In this document: positions 16,832 to 24,677 of the stretch, one piece after another
How positions within the stretch are numbered: the stretch's first letter is position 1
Layout: every line of letters starts with the position of its first letter
NCBI GenBank assembly: GCA_003023695.1
Contig: PXYW01000033.1
Coordinates: 75,966-118,252 of the forward strand
Length of the DNA stretch: 42,287 nucleotides
Direction: 5' to 3'
Source: Sulfobacillus benefaciens
GTDB taxonomy: Bacteria; Bacillota; Sulfobacillia; Sulfobacillales; Sulfobacillaceae
Notes under the pieces: generated by a model
The model's database searches: none
What the model was told of the DNA's origin: nothing
What the model saw: the letters and a program-made list of their open reading frames with translations, nothing else
Made by a program: the position numbers and the translations under genes

Positions 16832-17512
16832 ATGACCCGTTCGGAAATAGCGCAAAAAATTCAACAGACTCTGGTGCGGCCGGATGCGACGCGCGATGAG
16901 ATCCTTCAGTTATGCGACGACTGCATTGCGTATCAATTCAATGGCGCGATGATTGCTCCGATTTGGCTTCCCTTGGTGGTGGAGCGTTTAAAGGGCAGTG
17001 GGGTGACCATATGCACTGCTCTGGGATATCCCATGGGGGGCATGACGTCCTTGGCCAAGGCATTTGAGGTGCGGGACGTCATGGCACGAGGGGCACAACA
17101 AATTGATTTTATGCCCGCGATTGGCTTCCTTAAATCTGGGCAGTATCAAGAATTTCAGCAGGACATCCGTACTGTGGTGGATGCAGCCGAAGGCATTCCC
17201 ATCAAAGTCATGTTAGAATTCGGCATGCTGACTGCTGACGAAAAGATCAAGGCCGCCGAACTGGCTATCGAGGCTGGGGTGACATATCTGAAAAACTCCA
17301 GTGGTTGGGGACAGGGAGGCCAGGCAACCGTGGAGGATATCCGTTTGCTCTCGCAGATCTCCCAGGGTCGAGCACTGGTGAAGGCTTCTGGGGGCATTCG
17401 CACCTGGGAACATGCCCAAGCACTTGTCGAGGCAGGCGCAGTACTGCTAGGGACCAGTGCCGGAGTCCGGATTATGACGGACGCTGCAGGCGCGACCGAG
17501 GACCAGTATTAG
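16832..17512 (+). CDS. deoC: Deoxyribose-phosphate aldolase
   Basis: This 226-residue class I aldolase cleaves 2-deoxyribose-5-phosphate to acetaldehyde and glyceraldehyde-3-phosphate. The Schiff-base lysine is K154 in TYLKNSSGWGQGG (usually FIKTSTGF), and the second conserved lysine is K184 in VKASGGIRT. Catalytic-side segments IDFMPAIGFLKSGQ and IKVMLEFGMLT are family-typical but divergent, and the N-terminal motif differs. ATG 16832 has AAGGAG seven bases upstream; the longer frame from 16784 lacks a site. It is the first catabolic gene after the regulator, 73 bases downstream. Confidence 0.85.
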   Translation: MTRSEIAQKIQQTLVRPDATRDEILQLCDDCIAYQFNGAMIAPIWLPLVVERLKGSGVTICTALGYPMGGMTSLAKAFEVRDVMARGAQQIDFMPAIGFLKSGQYQEFQQDIRTVVDAAEGIPIKVMLEFGMLTADEKIKAAELAIEAGVTYLKNSSGWGQGGQATVEDIRLLSQISQGRALVKASGGIRTWEHAQALVEAGAVLLGTSAGVRIMTDAAGATEDQY

Positions 17513-17531
17513 CGGGATGGGGTGAAACTCG

Positions 17532-18455
17532 TTGGGAATGGTGACAGTACTAGGCAGCTATAATCTTGGCGTGACTTATGCGGTAGAAGCCTTGCCGGTG
17601 TGGGGGCAAACGCTGTTAAGCCGTCACGGTTTTTTTAGCCACGGGGGAAAAGGCTCAAACCAAGCGGTAGCTGCCGCGAGATTCGGGGCCACGGTCCGGT
17701 TTGTCGGCGCCATAGGACAAGACGCAGCCGGGATCAGCGCCCGCGAGATGCTGGTACGAGAGGGCATTGATGTTTCTCAGCTGATTGTGGTGCCGGACTA
17801 TCCTACGGGTATCGCTACGATTTTCCTTGATGATCACGGCCATAATGCGATTGTGGTCAATCCAGGGGCCAATGCCCAACTGCAGGCTGATACGATATCA
17901 CAGGACCAACGTAGTTGGCCACAACACGCAGTTTTGTTGGCGCAATTAGAAATTCCCCTAGACACCGTAAAAACAGCATTTGCGCAGTATAACGGCATCC
18001 GCATATTGAATCCAGCGCCGGCCGATTCAAGTTACGCCCAGGAATCATGGGATTGGGTCGACATCTTGACACCGAATGAAACCGAGGCTCGGATCCTTTG
18101 CGGCTTGGCTCCTGATGACCCTATAGACTCCGTCGCGTTGTTGCAATTATTGTCGGACCGAACTCACGGCAAAACCGTCGTGCTTACCTTAGGCGCGGAG
18201 GGGGTGCTGATCTGGCACCAAGGGCAGGATATGCGTATTCCTGCGATATCGGTAGAGACGGTAGATACCACTGGAGCAGGAGATGTATTTAATGGCATCT
18301 TAGCAGCAGAACTTGCCCATGGAGAACCATTGCCAAAAGCGGCCAACAAAGCCTGTCTGGGAGCGTCCTTAAGCGTAACCCGAAGAGGAGTCATCTCAGC
18401 AATTCCGTCGGTTGACGAGGTGGCCCGAATATTAGACGGTCGGAACCAAAATTGA
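17532..18455 (+). CDS. PfkB-family sugar kinase (ribokinase or deoxyribokinase)
   Basis: This 307-residue kinase has PfkB signature 1, GGKGSNQAVAAARFGA, and signature 2, DTTGAGDVFNGILAAELA, with the catalytic aspartate in GAGD. NPGANAQL and NPAPAD are typical of ribokinases. In context it would phosphorylate the pentose released by the nucleoside hydrolase. A deoxyribokinase role is attractive because deoC precedes it, but sequence alone does not separate the two. The start may be TTG 17532 or ATG 17538; both have weak upstream sites. It is 19 bases after deoC. Confidence 0.85.
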   Translation: MGMVTVLGSYNLGVTYAVEALPVWGQTLLSRHGFFSHGGKGSNQAVAAARFGATVRFVGAIGQDAAGISAREMLVREGIDVSQLIVVPDYPTGIATIFLDDHGHNAIVVNPGANAQLQADTISQDQRSWPQHAVLLAQLEIPLDTVKTAFAQYNGIRILNPAPADSSYAQESWDWVDILTPNETEARILCGLAPDDPIDSVALLQLLSDRTHGKTVVLTLGAEGVLIWHQGQDMRIPAISVETVDTTGAGDVFNGILAAELAHGEPLPKAANKACLGASLSVTRRGVISAIPSVDEVARILDGRNQN

Positions 18456-18506
18456 GGAGATGCCAGGCAGGGTTCCTCTGCGTTTCCTCGCAGGGAGTGA
18501 TGACGT

Positions 18507-19463
18507 GTGAATTTGGTCGTGGATACTGACACAGCAGGCGATGATGCGATTTCCCTTTTAGTCGCTTTGCGCACGGCATGGGTCGATGTGCATGGAATTA
18601 CGATTAATGTGGGAAACGTAAGGTTCGACCAACAAGTGGAAAACGCTCTAAAAACCGTGGAGGTGGCCGAAAAAGCAGATCAAGTCCCCGTTTATCCGGG
18701 AGCTTCGGTCCCGTTGTTGCGGCAATGGGTTAGTGCTGAATACGTCCATGGGACGGATGGGATGGGCGAAGCACATTTTCCCCCTGTGCGCCAACGGCCG
18801 GAGACCACCAACGCAGTCCAGTTCCTGCTTGACGCTTCACATCGATGGGACGGGTCCTTGGTCATTGTTGCCCAAGCTCCTCTGACTAATTTGGCGCTTG
18901 CGGTGCGTCAAGACCCAACCTTCCCCTCCCGTGTCGCCAAATTGTGGGTGATGGGAGGGAGCGGCAATGGCATCGGGAATATCGAACCATTGTCGGAATA
19001 CAATTTTTATGTCGATCCCGAAGCAGCCGCTATCGTATTTTCTTCGGGTTTTAACCTCTACATGGTGGGTTGGGACGTAGCGCTGGAGGCCAGTATTCTG
19101 GGACCTACGGATCTAGATCGGATTCGCCGGATGAATACACCCTGGAGCCGCTTCTTTTTGCAAACGCAAAAAACCACGTTAGAGTTTAATCAACGTGATG
19201 GGGGCATTGATGGGACCAGCCACCCGGATTCCTTAACGATGGCGATGGCATTGGATAATAGCATATGGCTCGATGGCCAAGACTATTATGTGGCCATTGA
19301 GACACGAGGCGAATTTACTCGGGGTACCTCGGTCGTCGATCGACTCAACGTGTGGAAGAAGCCTGCCAATGCCCACGTTTGCCTAAAGGCTGATGCTAAT
19401 CGTTTTAAACAAATGCTGCTGACGCTTTTGGAAACAGGCAAGACAGAAATTCCATCATCCTAA
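18507..19463 (+). CDS. Inosine-uridine-preferring nucleoside hydrolase
   Basis: This 318-residue enzyme hydrolyses the N-glycosidic bond of nucleosides to base and pentose. The calcium-binding DTDTAGDDA motif is at the N-terminus. The later LTNLALAVR, VMGGSGNGIGNIEPLSEYNFYVDPEAA and GTSHPDSLTMAMALD segments are family hallmarks. GTG 18507 starts the protein exactly at the conserved beta strand and has AGGGAG about nine bases upstream. It sits 51 bases after the kinase and feeds it. The base specificity cannot be read off. Confidence 0.88.
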   Translation: MNLVVDTDTAGDDAISLLVALRTAWVDVHGITINVGNVRFDQQVENALKTVEVAEKADQVPVYPGASVPLLRQWVSAEYVHGTDGMGEAHFPPVRQRPETTNAVQFLLDASHRWDGSLVIVAQAPLTNLALAVRQDPTFPSRVAKLWVMGGSGNGIGNIEPLSEYNFYVDPEAAAIVFSSGFNLYMVGWDVALEASILGPTDLDRIRRMNTPWSRFFLQTQKTTLEFNQRDGGIDGTSHPDSLTMAMALDNSIWLDGQDYYVAIETRGEFTRGTSVVDRLNVWKKPANAHVCLKADANRFKQMLLTLLETGKTEIPSS

Positions 19464-19493
19464 CAAAAGAAAGTCAGCGCATCTCGCCTGTCA

Positions 19494-19522
19494 TTGACAA
19501 TTAACCAGGCTTTTCGGAATAT
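19494..19522 (+). promoter_or_regulatory. Possible internal promoter for the permease
   Basis: TTGACA (19494-19499) is followed after 17 bases by GAATAT (19517-19522), in the 102-base gap ahead of the permease. The -35 is perfect and the -10 poor. Confidence 0.35.
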
Positions 19523-19565
19523 CTACTAGCACGCAATTGATTTTTCCAATCGAAGGAGGTCGACT

Positions 19566-20921
19566 ATGGCAGGATCACAAAAACTGGTACCCGAGTCCTC
19601 GGCCACCGGTATCCTTGGGGAAGTGGAGACTGTCGGGATTTTACCAGTCCCTGACCAGCAACGTACCATGTCCCCAGGTAAAATGACCATCGTGTGGCTA
19701 ATGGCATCTGCGTCGGCAACCACACCGCTTATCGGGGCGTTGCTGTTTCATTTTGGTGTGACCGATATGATTTTGGCGATTGTGTTGAGCTGGCTTATCG
19801 GGTTGGTGCCCGCAGGACTTTTTTCGGAAATGGGACGGGAAGTTCCGTTAACCGCACTCATTGTCGCCCGCAAGAGCTACGGGACCGCGGGAGCGTTTTT
19901 ATTTTCGGTACTGTTTACTTTTGTTAATATGGGATGGTTTGGTCTGAACACGGCGGTGGCGGGAGAGACGTTGAGTGCCATCACCCACATGTCGGGGAAC
20001 CTTTGGTTTTGGATTATCGGTGTGATCCAAGTGGTCTTGGTACTGTTTGGTATGAAGTGGTTGGAATATTTTTACCGCTATACTTCTATCGTTTTGCTCG
20101 TGTGTTATGGTGTTTTGGCATTCTATTTGTTCTCTCACTATCATGTGAATATGCCAGGGCCGACCGTGCCAATGGCGTGGGGTACAGCAATTACCACAGT
20201 GGTCACCTTTTCCATTCTGGCTTGGACCTACAAAGTGTCCACCGTGTCCCGGTTTGCTATTCCGGCATCCAATCCCCGAGGGAAAACCGCATTCTTTTTG
20301 GCTCCCTCGGTAGGAATCATGGTATCGGTACTGGTCATGGGGATTATGGGTATGTATTCACAACAAGGAACCGGCAACTGGAACCTGGCATTGCTAGGCG
20401 CTCACGCACCCGTTTGGGGCGTAATCGCCGCGGTCGGAGTAGCTTTGGCAATTATGCATACCAATGCCATGAACCTCTATCCGTCAACCGTGGACTTGCT
20501 GGTGGCCATTAACACATTTCGCCGCCAGACCAAGTGGGAGCAGCCTATTGCCACAATCATCTTGGGTGTCTTGGGCACTGTTTTGGCCATTTTAGGCATT
20601 CTTAATCACGTTATGGGCTTTTTGGATGTGATCGGCGACGTGATTATTCCCTTTACCTTTATCATGTTAGTCGACTGGGTGTGGGTGCAACGGAAAAAAA
20701 CTCCTGCGGCCGCATTTTTTGACCATCCCAAGACTCCCCGCGACTGGTGGCGTTGGTCAGCAGTCATTGCGTTCGGTTTTGGCTTGGTTATCAGCATCTG
20801 GGGTGGTAATTGGCTTCCAGGCCTTTTTAACACGGTATTGCCCTTGCCAGTAGTGGGCGGCCTGGTGTCAGGGTTGATTTACGCGGGTTGGGAGATTCCT
20901 AGAGGAACAGCCAAAGCCTAG
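19566..20921 (+). CDS. NCS1-family nucleobase/nucleoside permease
   Basis: This 451-residue membrane protein is of the cytosine/purine/uracil/allantoin symporter family (CodB-like), with about 12 hydrophobic helices. The N-terminal cytoplasmic segment precedes a first helix around residue 45 (IVWLMASASATTPLIGALLF), and GLNTAVAGETLSAI is typical of helix 3. GAAGGAGGTC gives a strong ribosome site. It is the last gene of the nucleoside operon and is followed by a terminator, so it probably imports the nucleosides or bases handled by the enzymes upstream. The exact substrate is undetermined. Confidence 0.87.
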   Translation: MAGSQKLVPESSATGILGEVETVGILPVPDQQRTMSPGKMTIVWLMASASATTPLIGALLFHFGVTDMILAIVLSWLIGLVPAGLFSEMGREVPLTALIVARKSYGTAGAFLFSVLFTFVNMGWFGLNTAVAGETLSAITHMSGNLWFWIIGVIQVVLVLFGMKWLEYFYRYTSIVLLVCYGVLAFYLFSHYHVNMPGPTVPMAWGTAITTVVTFSILAWTYKVSTVSRFAIPASNPRGKTAFFLAPSVGIMVSVLVMGIMGMYSQQGTGNWNLALLGAHAPVWGVIAAVGVALAIMHTNAMNLYPSTVDLLVAINTFRRQTKWEQPIATIILGVLGTVLAILGILNHVMGFLDVIGDVIIPFTFIMLVDWVWVQRKKTPAAAFFDHPKTPRDWWRWSAVIAFGFGLVISIWGGNWLPGLFNTVLPLPVVGGLVSGLIYAGWEIPRGTAKA

Positions 20922-20939
20922 TTGGGCCAGTGATTGACG

Positions 20940-20970
20940 AAAATCGGGGGATCTAAGATCCCCCGATTTT
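20940..20970 (+). terminator. Rho-independent terminator of the nucleoside operon
   Basis: A perfect 14-bp stem (AAAATCGGGGGATC with GATCCCCCGATTTT) has a 3-base TAA loop. It has a T-run in both directions, so it may act bidirectionally. Confidence 0.9.
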
Positions 20971-20990
20971 CCATTAGTTGTTTCATAGAC

Positions 20991-21228
20991 GATAGTGCAA
21001 GTCCGAGGAAGCACTAGCACTATCCGGGATCGAAGATTGCAGACCATCGCAACCCAGCTGAGGCTTTCTCGGGACGCGTCAAGGTAAAAGTCCTAAATAT
21101 TGAAACTTTGGTTGTGCGCCCAAGTACGAGATTAGACAATCCAGAGAGCCTTATGGATGCGGTCGGTGTGGCACTGTAGGGCTTGTTGATGCTATGGAGG
21201 ATCGACTGCCCCTACTTCGTTGACGTCC
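20991..21228 (+). other. Structured non-coding stretch, possible group II intron relic
   Basis: There is no open frame of note. GATAGTGC (20991-20998) pairs with GCACTATC (21017-21024), and GTGCAAGTCCGAGGAAGC lies in the loop side. Near 21142 is AGAGAGCCTTATG, reminiscent of the start of intron domain V. These are resemblances from memory, not a domain match. The rest of the 300 bases between the permease and the response regulator holds nothing else. Confidence 0.25.
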
Positions 21229-21855
21229 TCATATTAATCCTTGGCGGTACGCGATCACGGCGGCTTCCACCCGATTTTTGGCGTGGAGTTGAGCGATAAT
21301 GGCATTTAGATGAGCTTTGACGGTGTTCTCCGAAAAGTTTAGGCTGTCGCCTATTTCTTTATTGGTTAGTCCACTGGCCACTAACGACAGAATGTTAATA
21401 TCCACGGTAGAAAAGTGATGAAGCGGTCTGGCGGGCAAATCCTTAATCCATCGGACGACCGTTCCAGCAACTTGGGGATCTAGTCCGGTACCTCCTCGAA
21501 TTATGGTGCGGATTTGATGAATTAACTCGTCACTGGTAACGTCTTTGATGATGTATCCGCGAGCTCCGCTGGATAAGGCCGACTGAAGCAGGTGGTCATC
21601 GGTAAATCCAGTGAGAATAATGCAAAGGGTCGGCAATCCCAACTCGCTGACAATTTGACAAATGGCCGGTCCTTGTAAACCGGGCATCCGCACATCCAGT
21701 AACGCTACATCTGGCTTGAAAGATTGAATAAGACGCAGTCCTTCAGTGCCGTTGGCTGCTTCCCCCAGTATCAAGAAATCGGGAACTGACGATAAGACCT
21801 CCCGAATGCCGCGGCGCGTCAATTCATGATCATCGATGATGACAAATCGCGTCAT
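21229..21855 (-). CDS. NarL/FixJ-family response regulator
   Basis: This 208-residue regulator has a receiver domain with acidic pocket D8/D9, phosphoacceptor D54 (LLDVRMPG) and the YIIKD lysine, then a LuxR-type helix-turn-helix (VASGLTNKEIGDSLNFSENTVKAHL). It is coupled to the kinase gene by an ATGA overlap (21852-21855). It is divergent from the CO dehydrogenase operon, and a NarL-like palindrome stands in the intergenic space, so it is a good candidate for the cox activator. That regulation is inferred; no cox regulator of this layout is known to me. Confidence 0.92.
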   Translation of the reverse strand: MTRFVIIDDHELTRRGIREVLSSVPDFLILGEAANGTEGLRLIQSFKPDVALLDVRMPGLQGPAICQIVSELGLPTLCIILTGFTDDHLLQSALSSGARGYIIKDVTSDELIHQIRTIIRGGTGLDPQVAGTVVRWIKDLPARPLHHFSTVDINILSLVASGLTNKEIGDSLNFSENTVKAHLNAIIAQLHAKNRVEAAVIAYRQGLI

Positions 21856-23033
21856 ATTGTTTCCTGGTAGGGAAGATTTACCCTAACCGTCGTCCCTCCT
21901 TCGTCGTTGGTGAAAATTTCAAAGCTGCCCCTCGCTTGCAGCACCAGGGATCGCATGGCAAAGACGCCATATCTTGAAGACGGTAGGGCAGTGTATGTCT
22001 CGATGTCTATGGGGAGTCCCACTCCGGCATCTTGAATGGATAGGGTGGCGTGCGTGGGGTGTACAATGATACTGACCAAAGCCATGGGACTTTGGCTGTG
22101 CTTGCGTACATTGTTCAAGGACTCACCAATCACTTTGCTTAAGACTTGGGCTTGCGGCTCGGGTATAGCGTTGACCGCCCCCCGCGTAGCTAATTCTGCA
22201 TTAATTCCTGTGATTCGACTAAATCCTTCGATCATCTGTCGTAATTGACGCTCTAAATTGTTTGTTGCCGGCATTGGTTCAGATAGGGAAAATATGGCGG
22301 ATTTGATATCATACAGACCTTTTTCCGCCAGAGTTTTCATGGACGCAAGCCTTTCCATCAATTCTGGGTAATCATTAGCCAAATCCTTTTGACTTCTGTC
22401 GATTTCCATCTTTAGGAGAAATAAGACTTGAGCCACCGAGGAGTGTAGACCTTGGCTGATACGGTGGCGTTCTTCCAGGATTTTTAAATAGGCTAAGTTG
22501 TCGCGGGCCTGGGCGCTATCAATGGCTATGGTGGCTTGGGTTGCAAAAGCAGACAACAAGTGTTGGTCTTGGACCGTGAATGGCGAACCGCCAGGAGCTT
22601 GGGCCAAAAACAAACTCCCCAGTAATTTATCTGGAGACTTTAATGGAACTCCTAAAAAGGGCCCAAGCTGCGGATGATTTTCCGGTTGTTTGCGGGTTAC
22701 GGCGGTTACCTGTACGTGATCTACCCTTACCGGCTTCGCTGTGCGATAGGGTACCATGAAGAGCCCATGGCCACTGGGCAACTGATCCGAGCTTGAAACT
22801 CCGGATACCTTGAAGTACTGAAGCAGATTCGTGCGAGAAGGATTGACCACCACTATGCCACCCATCCGTGCCCCAATTAATTCGCGGGCACAGTCAACAA
22901 TAGTTTGCAACAGACTATCAAGGTCTATCTGCATCGCTATTTTGGCATTAAGCATTATCAAGGTTTCCAGTTCTTGCACGCGGTTTTTAATGCCTTCTAA
23001 ATCATTGCTCAGGGCGCCATTGGGCATGTCCAT
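21852..23033 (-). CDS. Soluble GAF-domain histidine kinase (HisKA_3 type)
   Basis: This kinase of about 393 residues has no membrane segment. Residues 15-180 form a short coiled lead and a GAF domain ending FLGVPLKSPDKLLGSLFLAQ, close in layout to the GAF sensors of the DevS/DosS group. The dimerisation box ERHRISQGLHSSVAQ carries the phospho-histidine. The HATPase has N-box ESLNNVRKHS and G-box DAGVGLP. ATG 23033 has AAAGG eight bases upstream; a longer start at 23057 has its site too close. A cytosolic GAF sensor next to cox could detect CO, oxygen or redox state, possibly through haem. This is inferred from context. Confidence 0.88.
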   Translation of the reverse strand: MDMPNGALSNDLEGIKNRVQELETLIMLNAKIAMQIDLDSLLQTIVDCARELIGARMGGIVVVNPSRTNLLQYFKVSGVSSSDQLPSGHGLFMVPYRTAKPVRVDHVQVTAVTRKQPENHPQLGPFLGVPLKSPDKLLGSLFLAQAPGGSPFTVQDQHLLSAFATQATIAIDSAQARDNLAYLKILEERHRISQGLHSSVAQVLFLLKMEIDRSQKDLANDYPELMERLASMKTLAEKGLYDIKSAIFSLSEPMPATNNLERQLRQMIEGFSRITGINAELATRGAVNAIPEPQAQVLSKVIGESLNNVRKHSQSPMALVSIIVHPTHATLSIQDAGVGLPIDIETYTALPSSRYGVFAMRSLVLQARGSFEIFTNDEGGTTVRVNLPYQETI

Positions 23034-23154
23034 AGGGAAGCCTTTCTTGTTAAGCATCCTGTCAACGGGTTACTTTTTTATCGTACCATCTTTTATGTTA
23101 TTGGAAAAGAAAATTTTTATTGTTCCAAAAACATACCGAGTTAGATAGAAATTC

Positions 23155-23170
23155 ATACCTAAGTAGGTAT
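23155..23170. promoter_or_regulatory. NarL-like palindrome between the two-component system and cox
   Basis: ATACCTAAGTAGGTAT has 7-base arms around a 2-base centre, the 7-2-7 spacing of NarL-family sites (consensus half TACYYMT). A second half-site, ATACCGA, lies at about 23132. An inverted pair TTGGAA/TTCCAA spans 23101-23128. Confidence 0.55.
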
Positions 23171-23223
23171 CGTCGCCATTTAGGGAACTTGGGACAATAG
23201 ACGGGACTGGATAAGGAGCTTTC

Positions 23224-23322
23224 ATGTTGACACCGAACAGCAAAAAGGGGGGCAAAACGTGTTTCCTAACGCGTTTGAATATTATGCGCCTGAAACATTG
23301 GATGAAGTCTACGGATTATTAG
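23224..23322 (+). CDS. Possible 32-residue leader ORF overlapping coxM
   Basis: ATG 23224 has an excellent ribosome site (AAGGAG, five bases ahead). It runs out of frame through the coxM GTG start at 23259 and ends at 23322. The peptide (MLTPNSKKGGKTC and on) has no recognised family. It may tune coxM translation by coupling, or be fortuitous. Confidence 0.35.
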   Translation: MLTPNSKKGGKTCFLTRLNIMRLKHWMKSTDY

Positions 23323-24137
23323 AACAGTATGGCGACGAGGCAAAAATTCTTGCTGGTGGACAAAGTCTATTGCCGATGATGAAACTACGATTGGCAGCGC
23401 CTTCGGTTTTAATCGACATCGGACATTTGGCGAATTTGTCGTCGACAACAGAGACTGCTGAGGGATTAACGGTTGGTGCGCTAATGCGCCATAAGGCAAT
23501 CGAAACCGGCCATTGGCAACGGTATCCCTTGCTGGGGGAAACGGCTCCATGGATTGCTGATCCCCTAGTAAGAAACCGCGGCACTATTGGGGGAGCGCTT
23601 GCGCATGCTGATCCGGCGGCGGATTGGGGTGCTGCCCTGTTGGCGCTGAATGCTTCTGTAGAGATTGAGAGTCGCATTGGCACTCGCCGCATGACGCTTG
23701 AAGAATTTTTCATTGACCTCTATACCACGGCCTTAGAACCGCAAGAAATATTGACCAGGGTTGTGATCCCGGCTCCTAAAACGGGGGAGACTTTTGCCCG
23801 ATATCTGAAATTGGAGCGCAAGGTTGGAGATTTTGCTGTGGTAGGTGTGGCTATCGCAGTGGATTTGACAAGTGATGGCACTATTGCCAATGCGGGAATT
23901 GGCATGGCGGCAATGAGTGGGGTACCACTTGCTGCGCATCAGACAACATCCATCCTGGTTGGCCAGCACCTGACTCCAGCACTGATCAAAGAGGCCTCGG
24001 AAAGTGCATGCCTAGAAGGTGATCCTCAAAGTGATCGGAGGGGAAGTGCCGAATATAAGCACTCAATGGCACGGATATTCGTTGAGAGAGGTTTGACCCA
24101 AATCTTGCAACAATGGCGGTCCACACAATCCGCCTAA
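23259..24137 (+). CDS. coxM: Aerobic CO dehydrogenase medium (FAD) subunit
   Basis: This 292-residue flavoprotein subunit takes electrons from the 2Fe-2S subunit and passes them to the quinone pool. Flavin motifs are AGGQS at residues 32-36, the same position as in the characterised Oligotropha subunit, and TIGG at 109-112. GTG 23259 is the start, with AAGGGGGG eight bases upstream. It opens the medium-small-large gene order of form I CO dehydrogenase operons and is followed by the small subunit after 24 bases. The intergenic region upstream, shared with the kinase gene, holds the likely control sites. Confidence 0.92.
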   Translation: MFPNAFEYYAPETLDEVYGLLEQYGDEAKILAGGQSLLPMMKLRLAAPSVLIDIGHLANLSSTTETAEGLTVGALMRHKAIETGHWQRYPLLGETAPWIADPLVRNRGTIGGALAHADPAADWGAALLALNASVEIESRIGTRRMTLEEFFIDLYTTALEPQEILTRVVIPAPKTGETFARYLKLERKVGDFAVVGVAIAVDLTSDGTIANAGIGMAAMSGVPLAAHQTTSILVGQHLTPALIKEASESACLEGDPQSDRRGSAEYKHSMARIFVERGLTQILQQWRSTQSA

Positions 24138-24161
24138 ATAGCGCGTGTCGGAAAGGATGAA

Positions 24162-24674
24162 ATGTTTATGGAATCACGAAAGGATGACACCCATCGGATG
24201 GTCACCGTCACCATAAATGGGGAGATGCGGCAGGGTCTGGCAGAACCCCGCAAGTTGTTAGCATATTTTATCAGGGAAACGTTGGGATTGACGGGAACCC
24301 ATGTCGGATGTGATACCACGAGTTGTGGAGCTTGCACCGTGCTACTCGATAACGAGCCGGTAAAGTCCTGTACGGTGCTGGCAGTGCAGGCGGATCACCA
24401 TCAGATTGACACGGTGGAAGGTCTCGAAACCGATAATGTGTTGCATCCATTGCAGCAAGCTTTTTGGGATAACCACGGTCTTCAGTGTGGATTTTGCACA
24501 CCCGGCATGCTTATGACATCAGTGGCATTGCTGCAAAAAAATCCACACCCGTCCGAGTCAGAGATTCGTCATGCCATTTCAGGGAATTTATGTCGCTGTA
24601 CGGGATATGTCAACATCGTTAAAGCAATCACAGATGCTAGTCACAAAATGCAACAAGAACCAGCGGAGGTGTAA
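24162..24674 (+). CDS. coxS: Aerobic CO dehydrogenase small (2Fe-2S) subunit
   Basis: This 170-residue iron-sulfur subunit links the molybdenum-copper site to FAD. The ferredoxin-type cluster is held by Cys50, Cys55, Cys58 and Cys70. The second cluster is held by Cys109, Cys112, Cys144 and Cys146 (QCGFCTPG and LCRCTGY). All eight ligands are present. The ribosome site is GAAAGGATG just ahead of the ATG, which may instead be the ATG six bases later. The large-subunit gene begins three bases after the stop, with its ribosome site inside the end of this gene. Confidence 0.93.
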   Translation: MFMESRKDDTHRMVTVTINGEMRQGLAEPRKLLAYFIRETLGLTGTHVGCDTTSCGACTVLLDNEPVKSCTVLAVQADHHQIDTVEGLETDNVLHPLQQAFWDNHGLQCGFCTPGMLMTSVALLQKNPHPSESEIRHAISGNLCRCTGYVNIVKAITDASHKMQQEPAEV

Positions 24675-24677
24675 GTT

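Noticed and set aside
23309-23713. 134-residue minus-strand frame
   Set aside because: Fully antisense to coxM, whose flavin motifs are in the plus frame.
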